Source: Putridiphycobacter sp045110285 (GTDB taxonomy: Bacteria > Bacteroidota > Bacteroidia > Flavobacteriales_D > Crocinitomicaceae). From it: 64,000 bases of DNA. The DNA lies in contig JBGCGA010000057.1 of assembly GCA_045110285.1 (NCBI GenBank), positions 14,315 through 78,314 of the forward strand. Reading direction: 5' to 3'. The position numbers were made by a program, and so were the translations under genes. Positions within the stretch are counted from its first letter, which is position 1; every line of letters begins with the position of its first letter. The notes under the pieces were generated by a model. That model was not told the DNA's origin. It ran no database searches and saw only the letters and a list, made by a program, of their open reading frames with translations. Positions 45,774 through 53,806 of this stretch are shown piece by piece.

Positions 45774-45801
45774 CTAATTTAAGTACACTTAACGAAAACA
45801 G

Positions 45802-45832
45802 AATGCATCACTCTTAGTGGTGCATTTTTTGA
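45802..45832 (+). terminator. Intrinsic terminator of the SF2 helicase gene
   Basis: Stem AATGCATCAC / GTGGTGCATT (45802-45811 with 45817-45826), one G-T pair, loop TCTTA, then T-run. Confidence 0.82.
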
Positions 45833-45966
45833 TTTTTGATTAAAACATCTGGAAAACGAAGTGTGTTTTTGTTTTTTACTGACACTAAATCAGCCTTTTA
45901 AATGTTATTTTATTTTGTTTAACTTTTTTTAATAATCTTTAAACAAAAAAATCTATCAGCAGTACA

Positions 45967-45974
45967 TACATTTG
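45967..45974 (+). promoter_or_regulatory. -7 element of the DUF4397 gene
   Basis: TACATTTG, an exact TAnnTTTG match, 21 bases before ATG 45996. No clear -33. Confidence 0.5.
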
Positions 45975-45995
45975 TTGAAAAAAAAACTAACAGAT

Positions 45996-47675
45996 ATGAA
46001 AACCATTACAAATTTACAGTCAAAATTAACCATGCTAGCGGCGAGTGTGCTGCTCAGTTCAGCTGCTTTTTCGCAAGCGAGGGTGCAAATTATTCACAAC
46101 TCAGCAGATGCCGCAACTCAAACAGTCGATATCTATGCAGGAACAACATTACTTTTAGATGATTTTCAGTTTAGAACTGCATCTCCTTTTATTGATGTAG
46201 CAGCTGGAACAGTTCCAATTGGAATAGCACCTGGAAATTCATCATCTTCTGCAGATGTCCTTGCTACTTTTCCCTTGACTGTTGTAGACGGTGAAACATA
46301 TGTTGCGATAGCTAACGGAATATTAAGCGGATCTGGATATGCACCAGCACCAGGCGTAACGGTAGATGTTTATGCTTTGGGACAAGAGCAAGCAAATACT
46401 GTTGGAAATACTGATGTTTTGGTTTTTCACGGTTCGACTGATGCGCCTACAGTAGATGTGTCAACACCTGGTGGATCAGCAATGCCATTAGTTGATGATG
46501 CTTCATACGGAGATTTTGCAGGATATTTAGAATTACCAACTAACGATTACACATTAAATGTAACTGATGCAACTGGAGCAACGGTAGTAAAAAGTTATTC
46601 AGCACCGCTTAGCACATTAGGACTGCAAGATGCTGCTATTGTTGTTGTAGCAAGTGGGTTTTTAGATCCATCAATGAACAGCAATGGAGATGCATTTGGC
46701 TTGTGGGTTGCACTACCAACAGGAGGTGCTCTTGTTGAATTGCCTGAAGCAACATCTAGATTGCAGATTATTCACAATAGTGCAGACGCATTAGCAGCTG
46801 AGGTTGACATTTACTTAAACGGTACGCTTTTACTTGATGATTTCGCTTTCAGAACTGCAACACCTTTTGTTGACGTACCTGCAGAAGTTGAAAATAGTAT
46901 TGCTGTAGCACCAAGTAACAGTACTTCAGTGGCTATGGCTGTTGCAACAGTACCAGCAACTTTTTCAGTAAACGAAACATACATAGCAATAGCAAACGGA
47001 ATAATCAGTCCAACTGGATATGCTCCTGCAACGGCCTTTTCATTAGATGTATTTGAAGGAGCAAGAGAAGCTTCAGCAGTAACAGGAAATACGGATGTGC
47101 TAGTGTTTCATGGCTCAACTGATGCGCCAACTGTTGATGTAGATGAGGCAACTGCTGGTAATCTTGTAGATAATGCAGCATACAGCAATTTTGCAGGATA
47201 TTTAGAGTTAGGTACAGCTGATTACACATTGCAAGTAAAAGATGACGCCGGAGCAGCAAACTTGTTCCAATACAGTGCGCCACTGGCTACTTTAAATCTG
47301 CAAGACGCAGCGATTACGGTTGTAGCAAGTGGATTTGTTGATCCTTCAGTAAATAGCAATGGAGCAAACTTTGGATTATGGGTAGCTCTGCCAGCAGGTG
47401 GAGCCCTAGTAGAACTTCCAACCTCTACATTGTCTGTAAAAGAATTCGAAAAAGACTTAAACATCTTTCCTAACCCAACGACTGGTCAATTCCAAATCAA
47501 TGGAATAGAAAACGGATCGAATATAGAAATTTATGATATGACAGGAAAGGTAGTGATGTCTGAAATCATTAACAATACTCAAATACTTTCTTTAGAAGGA
47601 TTTAAGAGTGGTACATATATGCTGAGTATTCAAACAGCAGAGCAAAAAATTATCAAGAAAATTGCACTGCAATAA
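45996..47675 (+). CDS. DUF4397 two-repeat T9SS cell-surface protein
   Basis: 559 residues. Signal peptide (ends AFSQ, residue 27) followed by two consecutive DUF4397 units of about 226 residues (28-253 and 254-480), each containing R-x-Q-I-I-H-N-S-A-D, GNTDVLVFHGSTDAPTVDV and GLWVALP-GGALVELP. The last 80 residues are a T9SS sorting domain (NIFPNPTTGQF, ends K-K-I-A-L-Q). Acidic and Ala-rich composition fits an extracellular beta-structured repeat protein. Function unknown. I chose ATG 45996; an earlier TTG start is not needed. Confidence 0.87.
   Translation: MKTITNLQSKLTMLAASVLLSSAAFSQARVQIIHNSADAATQTVDIYAGTTLLLDDFQFRTASPFIDVAAGTVPIGIAPGNSSSSADVLATFPLTVVDGETYVAIANGILSGSGYAPAPGVTVDVYALGQEQANTVGNTDVLVFHGSTDAPTVDVSTPGGSAMPLVDDASYGDFAGYLELPTNDYTLNVTDATGATVVKSYSAPLSTLGLQDAAIVVVASGFLDPSMNSNGDAFGLWVALPTGGALVELPEATSRLQIIHNSADALAAEVDIYLNGTLLLDDFAFRTATPFVDVPAEVENSIAVAPSNSTSVAMAVATVPATFSVNETYIAIANGIISPTGYAPATAFSLDVFEGAREASAVTGNTDVLVFHGSTDAPTVDVDEATAGNLVDNAAYSNFAGYLELGTADYTLQVKDDAGAANLFQYSAPLATLNLQDAAITVVASGFVDPSVNSNGANFGLWVALPAGGALVELPTSTLSVKEFEKDLNIFPNPTTGQFQINGIENGSNIEIYDMTGKVVMSEIINNTQILSLEGFKSGTYMLSIQTAEQKIIKKIALQ
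46077..47431 (+). repeat. Internal tandem duplication of the DUF4397 unit
   Basis: Two in-phase units of about 678 bases (46077-46754 and 46755-47431) encoding the repeated DUF4397 domains. They are collinear over their whole length at protein level; several 12-20-base nucleotide runs are shared, for example around the FHGSTDAPTVD segment. Confidence 0.75.
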
Positions 47676-47725
47676 CAAACGAAACAATAAACAAATAGCA
47701 AAGCATAAGTACTTTTTTTAGTTTC

Positions 47726-47765
47726 AACCAGCGTTCAAAGCTCAGCTTTGGCGCTGGTTTTTTTG
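47726..47765 (+). terminator. Intrinsic terminator of the DUF4397 gene
   Basis: Two-part stem: AACCAGCG / CGCTGGTT outer (47726-47733 with 47752-47759), CAAAGC / GCTTTG inner (47736-47741 with 47745-47750) and a following T-run. Confidence 0.85.
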
Positions 47766-47791
47766 TATATTTATTGTTTTTATTAAAAAGT

Positions 47792-48256
47792 ATGAAACTA
47801 GCACTTTTCCTCTGTTTAGCAATTCTAATTGTTGAACCGCTCCACTGTCAAGATCAAATAGTTGATGACATGTCAGTTAAAAGGAGTTTCTTAATCGTAA
47901 AGTCTACCAAAAACTACAGTTCAGCGTTAAAAACTGCAAAACAAGCGTCATTTAAATTAAATTGTGAGTTAAATTTACGAGGAATGGTTTCTGATTCTAT
48001 TGCTGGTTTAACTAGTATTGATACTTGTGGGTGTGGCGAAATACACGGTTATTACCCAAGAGGTAGATATGATAATGGAGCTTACGTTAGTATTGAGTAT
48101 TCTAATTTGTTTTCAGGATTTGCTAAGGGATACTATATTGTTGTAGTTGCCAGTGGGAATAGCGAAGATGTAAAGAAAGAATTACCAAAAGCTAAATTGA
48201 TTTTTCCGGATGCTTACATCAAAAGTACTTCTATCTATATGGGGTGCGTCCATTAA
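47792..48256 (+). CDS. Small secreted protein with SPOR-like pattern, unknown function
   Basis: 154 residues with a signal peptide (hydrophobic core 4-18, cut near HCQ). ATG 47792 is chosen over the TTG-start frame extension at 47774. The mature part has two similar stretches, S-F-L-I-V-K-S-T-K-N-Y-S-S-A-L-K and G-Y-Y-I-V-V-V-A-S-G-N-S-E-D-V-K-K, each a beta strand followed by a helix, as in SPOR-like folds, plus a C-G-C-G motif near 89. This is inference from pattern; I cannot name a family. Confidence 0.65.
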   Translation: MKLALFLCLAILIVEPLHCQDQIVDDMSVKRSFLIVKSTKNYSSALKTAKQASFKLNCELNLRGMVSDSIAGLTSIDTCGCGEIHGYYPRGRYDNGAYVSIEYSNLFSGFAKGYYIVVVASGNSEDVKKELPKAKLIFPDAYIKSTSIYMGCVH

Positions 48257-48554
48257 CCTATAAGTGTGAAAAGATTAGTTTCGCATCATAGTTTCAGTTG
48301 AAATGATGCCTACTCTCAAAAAAAACAGTAAAAATAACTTGGATTTTTACAGTATTAATTATACTTTTATGTCACGATTGATCAAAAGTGGATAAAATAA
48401 TTACTTTTTTATGATCGATTTCTTGTTCTTATTCCTACAATAGTTGTTTCAAAAATTGTAGAAATGAAAATCAAATTATTAAATCCGTTAATACTTGAAT
48501 TTGTCTCTCTAAGATATATTTGTTCTCGTCTTTTTTTACTTTTAAATATAGTAA
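48257..48554. other. Gene-free interval with several short inverted repeats
   Basis: Imperfect stem GCATCA...TTTCA / TGAAATGATGC (48283-48309), perfect 8-bp inverted repeat GTAAAAAT / ATTTTTAC (48328-48335 with 48343-48350), and a weak GATCA...TGATC inverted repeat further on. No coding frame and no clear T-run terminator. It ends with the SpoIIE-operon promoter at 48515. Purpose unknown; secondary structure could be a terminator or an attenuator for the operon that follows. Confidence 0.4.
48515..48522 (+). promoter_or_regulatory. -7 element of the SpoIIE-like pair
   Basis: TATATTTG, an exact TAnnTTTG match, lies 32 bases before ATG 48555. A TTG stands 17 bases upstream (48495-48497), a little close. 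Confidence 0.5.
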
Positions 48555-49952
48555 ATGTATAGCCAAATTAAGAAATACATGATAGGTGAGGCTTTACAAA
48601 ATGCTAAAACCGTCTTTGCTAAAACTAAGTTGGAATTGGTTCTTAGCATTATTGCTATTTACATTCCTCTCTATATTATTGGTACAATTCCTGTTCTCAT
48701 AGGGAAATATTGGGTAATTATTGTAGCTCAAATCATTGGCTTTGCATTTATTGTCGCCATGGCAATCACTTTAAAAAGAACGCAAAGTGTAAAACTTCCT
48801 CGTAAAATTTGGTTTTATCAAGGTATTTTTTTCACCCTAAGTTCAGCACTACTAAATAATGGTGAAGCATCATTACTCACTTTTGCATTTGTATTTGTAA
48901 ATATTGTAATATCTTTTTTAATGCTAGGAGTACTTTTACGAAACATAGCAATTTGGTACTACTGCATTTTTATCGTCATCAGTCTAGCAATCACCTTTGA
49001 TATATTGCCAAAAATCACGCTTCCGTTCGACCTCACTAGAGAAAGCGAGTTTTTTAATCAATCTAATATAAATGCCATACTGATAGCTTTAACTATGGTA
49101 GCTTTTATTATCGATCGTTTTACCAGGTCGCATGTCAGAGGAGGTAAACAAGTGATTGATCAAAAAGTGGAAATTGTAAAACAGAAAGAGCTCATCAGAA
49201 AAACCAATGAAACTGCTCGCTCTAGCATTTCTCTCGCTTCGCAAGTTCAAAAAGATATTGTAATAGATTGGACTGATATTGACACTCATTTTTCCAGTTA
49301 TTACCATTTTCATTTGCCAAAAGAAATTTTAAGTGGAGAGTTTTTTTGGGTGCAAAAAAAAGATGACTCTGTTTATTTTGCTCTCATTGATACTGGGGAG
49401 GTTGGAGTGCCGGGCGCTATGTTTTCATTTATGATAAGAAATGCACTGAGTCAAATTTTAATGCAAAACACTAAAAGTTCTCCTAAAACCATTTTAGAAG
49501 CTCTGAACAATTTTTTGAATAATAGCACTTTAACTACGAATGGTTTTAACACAAATGTGAAAATTACACTTTGTAAATACAGTCAAGTAACAGGCGAACT
49601 AACCATATCCGGCGTTGCGCAACCTGTAATAATTGAAATTCAGGGGAAGCTGAAAAGCTTTTCTCCAAAAAATCATAGCTTAAATTATCTGGACAATGAA
49701 ACTGAATTTGATGAAGTAAAAATAATTTTAGCCGCAAATGACATTATTTATTTGTTCACAGATGGGGTAATTAGTCGCAAAATGAAAGGAGAAAGAAAGT
49801 CAACGGATTTTCTAGATTTCAAGACTATTTTGTACAATTCTTCAGCAGAGGTATTTGAGAATAGGAATAACTTAATTGCAAAAACATTTTTAACAAAAAA
49901 AGAGCATGAGTTACAAACTGATGATATTACAATAGTGGGACTAAAAGTATGA
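48555..49952 (+). CDS. Membrane protein with degenerate SpoIIE/RsbU phosphatase domain (paralogue 1)
   Basis: 465 residues. About six hydrophobic segments in residues 25-195, a helical linker (about 205-240), then a PP2C-type SpoIIE domain (about 240-465). Compared with active family members: S-G-E-F-F-W has Glu where SGD Asp is usual; I-D-T-G-E-V-G-V-P-G-A keeps Asp but loses the GHG; the N-terminal M-D aspartate motif is G-F-N-T-N. TDG and TDDITIVG near the C-terminus are retained. It may be an inactive or redirected phosphatase. It overlaps the next paralogue by 4 bases. Confidence 0.8.
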   Translation: MYSQIKKYMIGEALQNAKTVFAKTKLELVLSIIAIYIPLYIIGTIPVLIGKYWVIIVAQIIGFAFIVAMAITLKRTQSVKLPRKIWFYQGIFFTLSSALLNNGEASLLTFAFVFVNIVISFLMLGVLLRNIAIWYYCIFIVISLAITFDILPKITLPFDLTRESEFFNQSNINAILIALTMVAFIIDRFTRSHVRGGKQVIDQKVEIVKQKELIRKTNETARSSISLASQVQKDIVIDWTDIDTHFSSYYHFHLPKEILSGEFFWVQKKDDSVYFALIDTGEVGVPGAMFSFMIRNALSQILMQNTKSSPKTILEALNNFLNNSTLTTNGFNTNVKITLCKYSQVTGELTISGVAQPVIIEIQGKLKSFSPKNHSLNYLDNETEFDEVKIILAANDIIYLFTDGVISRKMKGERKSTDFLDFKTILYNSSAEVFENRNNLIAKTFLTKKEHELQTDDITIVGLKV

Positions 49953-51361
49953 TGGCAGTATTTAAGAACATATATAATTCCATAAAAAAATACTTATTGG
50001 GTAATTCCGAGGATTACGAAAAGGATGTTTTTGAAAGGGTAAAAATAGATTTGATATTTAATTTATTTTTCATCTTTTCGATAATATACTTGTTAGGTTT
50101 TGTTTCAATTATCGTGAACGGTAGCTGGTATATTGTAATAGCAAGATTGATTGGAATTGCTTTCATTGCGGCATACTTTTATTCCCTAAAAAAAACAAAG
50201 TATTACGAAACTCCAGCTCTTTTATGGGTCCTGAGTATTGTATTGTTCGGTATACAGGGGTTTATTTTTAACCATGGTAGCTTAACATTTGCAAACCTTG
50301 GCTATGCACTTTTAAACATTTCTTTAGTAGGGTTACTTCTAAAAAGAACATTGAAAGTAGTTTTCTATGTTTATTACATCCTGTTTTTAACCTATGGCTT
50401 AGCACTGACTTATAACTTGATAAGTCCAGTATGGATAGAGAAACTATTTGTTGACGGACAGAATTTCAACCAGAGTAACCTTGTATTCTCAGTTGTTCCC
50501 TTGTTTTTACTAGTCTATGTCCTGTATATTTTTATTAGTTATGAATATAAAGCAAATAAGCGATTAGAAGTGCAAATAGATGCTGTAAAAAAGCAAGAGA
50601 ATGAAATTAAAACTGCTCATCAATCAATGAATAAAAGCATAGATTTAGCGAGTCGAATACAACAAGCTTTTTTTCCAGATATTAGCAGTTATAAGTCATT
50701 TTTTAAAGATGCATTTTTATTCTTAAAGCCAGTGCACAAGCTTTCAGGCGATTTTTATTGGATAGCGGAAAAAGATGATTCTATGTATTTTGCTGTAATC
50801 GATTCAACAGAAAATAACATTGCGGGTGCCATAGTTAGCTCTATATATTATGATGCTCTTGATTCTGCTATTAAAGAAAAACAAATAGTATCTCCTAGCA
50901 ATATTATTAGTTATTTGAATACAATTATTAAATCTAAAACAGACATTAAATACTTAAAAGGAGGGATTCAAATCTCTGTGATTAGAATTGACAGTGCAAT
51001 AAAAAAAGTATACTTTGCAGGCGAAAAAAATAGTTTGTATTTTGCTGCAAAGGGAAAAAAAGTAATTGATGAATATAAGGCTAATCAATTCTACGACGAA
51101 ACTGGTTGCTTAAAGTATAGAGAAGCTGAAATTACCTATGAAGAAGGTGATAAAGTCTATTTAATGTCAGATGGTTTTGCCTCACATTTTAAGGGTTTTA
51201 GCAATGTCAAATTTAAAGAAAGCGTATTCAAGTCTTTTATTACCAGTATAAAAAACCACCCTTTAGAAGCACAGAAAGATCTTATAGAAAAAAAACTAGA
51301 GGAATGGATAGGAGAAGACGCGCAATCAGATGATATTTGTTTAGCAGCTTTTATGCTTTAA
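49949..51361 (+). CDS. Membrane protein with degenerate SpoIIE/RsbU phosphatase domain (paralogue 2)
   Basis: 470 residues with the same layout as its neighbour: about six hydrophobic segments, a helical linker at about 205-235 and a SpoIIE domain. Here S-G-D-F-Y-W keeps Asp, but the second motif is V-I-D-S-T-E-N-N-I-A-G-A, with the GHG glycine/histidine replaced by E-N-N, and the downstream D-G-M-D equivalent is K-G-G-I-Q. S-D-G-F-A and Q-S-D-D-I-C remain. Paralogue of 48555 (same order and similar linker); both lie in one translationally coupled operon (ATGATG start overlapping the previous stop). Confidence 0.8.
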   Translation: MMAVFKNIYNSIKKYLLGNSEDYEKDVFERVKIDLIFNLFFIFSIIYLLGFVSIIVNGSWYIVIARLIGIAFIAAYFYSLKKTKYYETPALLWVLSIVLFGIQGFIFNHGSLTFANLGYALLNISLVGLLLKRTLKVVFYVYYILFLTYGLALTYNLISPVWIEKLFVDGQNFNQSNLVFSVVPLFLLVYVLYIFISYEYKANKRLEVQIDAVKKQENEIKTAHQSMNKSIDLASRIQQAFFPDISSYKSFFKDAFLFLKPVHKLSGDFYWIAEKDDSMYFAVIDSTENNIAGAIVSSIYYDALDSAIKEKQIVSPSNIISYLNTIIKSKTDIKYLKGGIQISVIRIDSAIKKVYFAGEKNSLYFAAKGKKVIDEYKANQFYDETGCLKYREAEITYEEGDKVYLMSDGFASHFKGFSNVKFKESVFKSFITSIKNHPLEAQKDLIEKKLEEWIGEDAQSDDICLAAFML

Positions 51362-51530
51362 AATATTTTAGTTCTTCATTTTTAACATGTATTGGATTTG
51401 GCAGAGCTAAAGTAAGGCTAATGCCAACTATCAAATACGGTAGTCCAATTAAAAATATAGCATAACCTTCGGGCAAGATATTCAAAAGAAATAGTAAAAT
51501 TAAGGGGGAAATTATAACATAGCTGACCAT
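51351..51530 (-). CDS. C-terminal two-helix membrane segment in the -1 frame of the preceding small gene
   Basis: 59-residue frame from ATG 51530 (M-V-S-Y-V-I-I-S-P-L-I-L-L-F...). It forms two hydrophobic helices separated by L-P-E-G-Y-A, then a polar tail. It overlaps the end of the 83-residue gene above and lies in the -1 frame relative to it. The frames meet at an A_AAA_AAC heptamer (51554-51548 on the minus strand). It may be a separate small protein, or the second half of a 4-helix protein disrupted by a one-base slip. Not separately confirmed. Confidence 0.4.
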   Translation of the reverse strand: MVSYVIISPLILLFLLNILPEGYAIFLIGLPYLIVGISLTLALPNPIHVKNEELKYFKA

Positions 51531-51763
51531 TTGGATGGTAACAAGCCGTTTTTTAAACCTAATTTATCGTTTGTTGTGTGTTGAGCGATTAGTAAAATAC
51601 CCAATGGAATTAATCCGAAAATTGAGCTAAATGCTACAAATGTCCAGAAAAAATCGTAATCAAGTTCGACCTTTAAGGTTAAACTGATCACGATATTGCA
51701 AATAAATGAACCAAGAAAGATAGTAATTACCCAATTAAAAAACACCCTTATTTTACTTACCAT
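51512..51763 (-). CDS. Small membrane protein (probable N-terminal half of a four-helix protein)
   Basis: 83 residues with two hydrophobic segments (about 8-30 and 38-61) and a polar C-tail (Q-H-T-T-N-D-K). It overlaps the 358-residue gene by 11 bases. In the -1 frame at 51554-51548 the reading continues into a further two-helix segment to 51351, so the protein is probably a four-helix membrane protein of about 137 residues. Either the frame is broken, or the slip is programmed, or the sequence lacks a base in the six-A run. Confidence 0.55.
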   Translation of the reverse strand: MVSKIRVFFNWVITIFLGSFICNIVISLTLKVELDYDFFWTFVAFSSIFGLIPLGILLIAQHTTNDKLGLKNGLLPSKWSAML

Positions 51764-52829
51764 TTCTTAATATTTCAACAGCAGATTGCGGCTTCTTTTT
51801 GCTAGGTTTTTTAGTTCTTGGTTTCTTGGTTTTTTTAGATTTTTTAGATTTTGTTGGAGTTGAACCATCATTTTCTATGTCAACTGCAACATGTTTTTCC
51901 CCAGGACCTTCACCAGTAGGGTTTTCCCACTTGTTTTTTTCGACTTTAAATTTTGTTTCCCCTGTTTTGGGGTCGGTATAAAATATTTTAGTCGTTTTCT
52001 CACTTTTATTACCCACTTGAATATCCTTCTGATATTTCCAGTGATTATCTTTCCAGTAATACGCATCATATGTCAGGTCTGGAATATAAAACTCATACAT
52101 GCCCTCCAAGTTTTTGTTTTCTGGCACCAAATGATCGAAAACAATTTTACCAATATTTGGCAAAAACTTAACACTGACATTGGCTTGTTCTGAGTATTCA
52201 AAAAATACCCTTCGCTGAAGATTTCGTGCTTTTTCTTCTGCTTCAAATAAAGGATAGCCTAACCTGAGTTTATTGCCTTTAAACCAAAATACTTCCAGTA
52301 ATTTTTTATTACTGCTTCTAGTACTGCCACTATATCCTAAAACTGTGTACAGGTTTTTGTTTCCTACTTTTACAGGTACTATTTTATAGTACAATGCACC
52401 ATACCATTTGTTGGGAGTAAGCATTGTGGTTGGTTTAGGTGGAATGGTGTATTTATCTTCTTTAAACTCTATAGCAATTTGCTTTTTTGCACCTCTCGAT
52501 TTTTTAAACATGATACAATAATGACTGTGCTCTAAATTACTATTCTCAACATTCCAATTAAATATTCTAAATGCGCCATCTGGTGCTTTGATAGTAGACA
52601 TGCTTTTGAGTGAACTAAACGGGTATTCTAAAATTCCATTAATTTTTTCTAAATCTTTGACTGATTGATAAAGTGAAGCATTGTGCATATTTCTTTCCGC
52701 ATCAGTTTTTGCTTTTCTGACAGAATCTAAATATGAGGCAATTTCATTTTCTGCCGCAATTAATTTTTCGTTTTCTTGCCCAAAGGACGAAAAGGCAATA
52801 AACAGTATGGAAATAAGAATTAAGCGCAT
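51753..52829 (-). CDS. Secreted hypothetical protein with lysine-rich tail
   Basis: 358 residues. Signal peptide (ends FSSFGQ, near 18). A helical region (20-60) with E-N-E-K-L-I-A-A-E-N-E-I precedes a mixed region rich in Trp, Tyr and Lys (about 60-290) with several F-K and Y-W-K motifs, including D-A-Y-Y-W-K-D-N-H. The tail (about 320-350) is a lysine repeat (K-S-K-K-S-K-K-T-K-K). No cysteines. Unknown family, with neighbouring menA 53 bases upstream on the same strand; a -7 element precedes its start. Confidence 0.7.
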   Translation of the reverse strand: MRLILISILFIAFSSFGQENEKLIAAENEIASYLDSVRKAKTDAERNMHNASLYQSVKDLEKINGILEYPFSSLKSMSTIKAPDGAFRIFNWNVENSNLEHSHYCIMFKKSRGAKKQIAIEFKEDKYTIPPKPTTMLTPNKWYGALYYKIVPVKVGNKNLYTVLGYSGSTRSSNKKLLEVFWFKGNKLRLGYPLFEAEEKARNLQRRVFFEYSEQANVSVKFLPNIGKIVFDHLVPENKNLEGMYEFYIPDLTYDAYYWKDNHWKYQKDIQVGNKSEKTTKIFYTDPKTGETKFKVEKNKWENPTGEGPGEKHVAVDIENDGSTPTKSKKSKKTKKPRTKKPSKKKPQSAVEILRNGK

Positions 52830-52841
52830 ATTCTATAAACC

Positions 52842-52849
52842 AAATTTAT
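52842..52849 (-). promoter_or_regulatory. -7 element of the lysine-rich-tail gene
   Basis: TAAATTTG on the minus strand is an exact TAnnTTTG match, 12 bases before the start codon at 52829. Confidence 0.45.
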
Positions 52850-52882
52850 TGATAAAGTAACAATTATGGTACCTTAAATCAA

Positions 52883-53788
52883 TTAAATGAGTGAAATAGT
52901 TAAAAACCAGGCCAAACTTAATAAGAAAGAGCTAAGGGCTATAACTTTTAATTGGGGGTCGAAGCTTTTATAATCGCTTGATTTATTTACTGTAATTAAA
53001 TGCTTAATGTGAATAGCTAGTGCCGCTAATGTCGAAACAATTAAATATGTTTTTGGCAGGTTATAACTTTCAAAATACAGGAAAAGAAATAAAGCTATAT
53101 AGCTCCAAAAGAAAAGAGAATAGTGATACTTTTTTGCTGTTGCTAGGCCCATTTTTACAGCTAAAGTATTTTTACTTGAAGCTCTATCATTTTCAATATC
53201 TCTCATATTGTTTAGATTTAACACGGCGGTACTAAAACACCCAATGCTTATGGCAGGTAAAAAGTATAGTATTTCAATAAACCCAGTTTGTAAATAAAAT
53301 GATCCGTTGACACCAACGATTCCAAAAAATATAAAAACAAAAAAATCGCCTAAACCACTATAGCCATATGCCTTTTTTCCCACCGTATATTTAATGGCTG
53401 CTGCAATCGCTCCTAATCCAAGTAGGATAAACAATAAAACACTATAAGGATTTGACAGGGCTGAAAATACTAGCCAAATACCCGAAATTAGAGCCAATAT
53501 GCTGAATATTATAATGGCTATCATCATTTGCTTTTGACTAATAGCACCGCTTTGTAGGGCTCTTGTCGGTCCTATTCGATTGTTGTTGTCGGTCCCTTTT
53601 ATTCCATCACCATAATCGTTTGCTAAATTTGAAAGAATTTGAAGTAGCATGGTAACTATGATGCTCAGAGTAAAAATTGAAAAAGAAAAGTTTTCATTTT
53701 TAACGGCCATGGCATTACCCATCAATATTGTACTTAAAGCTAGTGGTAGAGTACGAAGTCTGAATGCTGAAATCCAATGTTTTAACAT
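52883..53788 (-). CDS. menA: 1,4-dihydroxy-2-naphthoate polyprenyltransferase
   Basis: 301-residue UbiA-type membrane enzyme that attaches the polyprenyl chain to DHNA in menaquinone synthesis. Two Asp-rich prenyl-pyrophosphate motifs: NLANDYGDGIKGTDN (N-x3-D-x2-D) near 60-75 and NNMRDIENDRAS near 190. Eight or nine hydrophobic segments. Located at the end of the yebC-SDR group. The other menaquinone gene in this window is menC (33965). Confidence 0.9.
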   Translation of the reverse strand: MLKHWISAFRLRTLPLALSTILMGNAMAVKNENFSFSIFTLSIIVTMLLQILSNLANDYGDGIKGTDNNNRIGPTRALQSGAISQKQMMIAIIIFSILALISGIWLVFSALSNPYSVLLFILLGLGAIAAAIKYTVGKKAYGYSGLGDFFVFIFFGIVGVNGSFYLQTGFIEILYFLPAISIGCFSTAVLNLNNMRDIENDRASSKNTLAVKMGLATAKKYHYSLFFWSYIALFLFLYFESYNLPKTYLIVSTLAALAIHIKHLITVNKSSDYKSFDPQLKVIALSSFLLSLAWFLTISLI

Positions 53789-53806
53789 GCTTATAATAAT
53801 TGTAAT

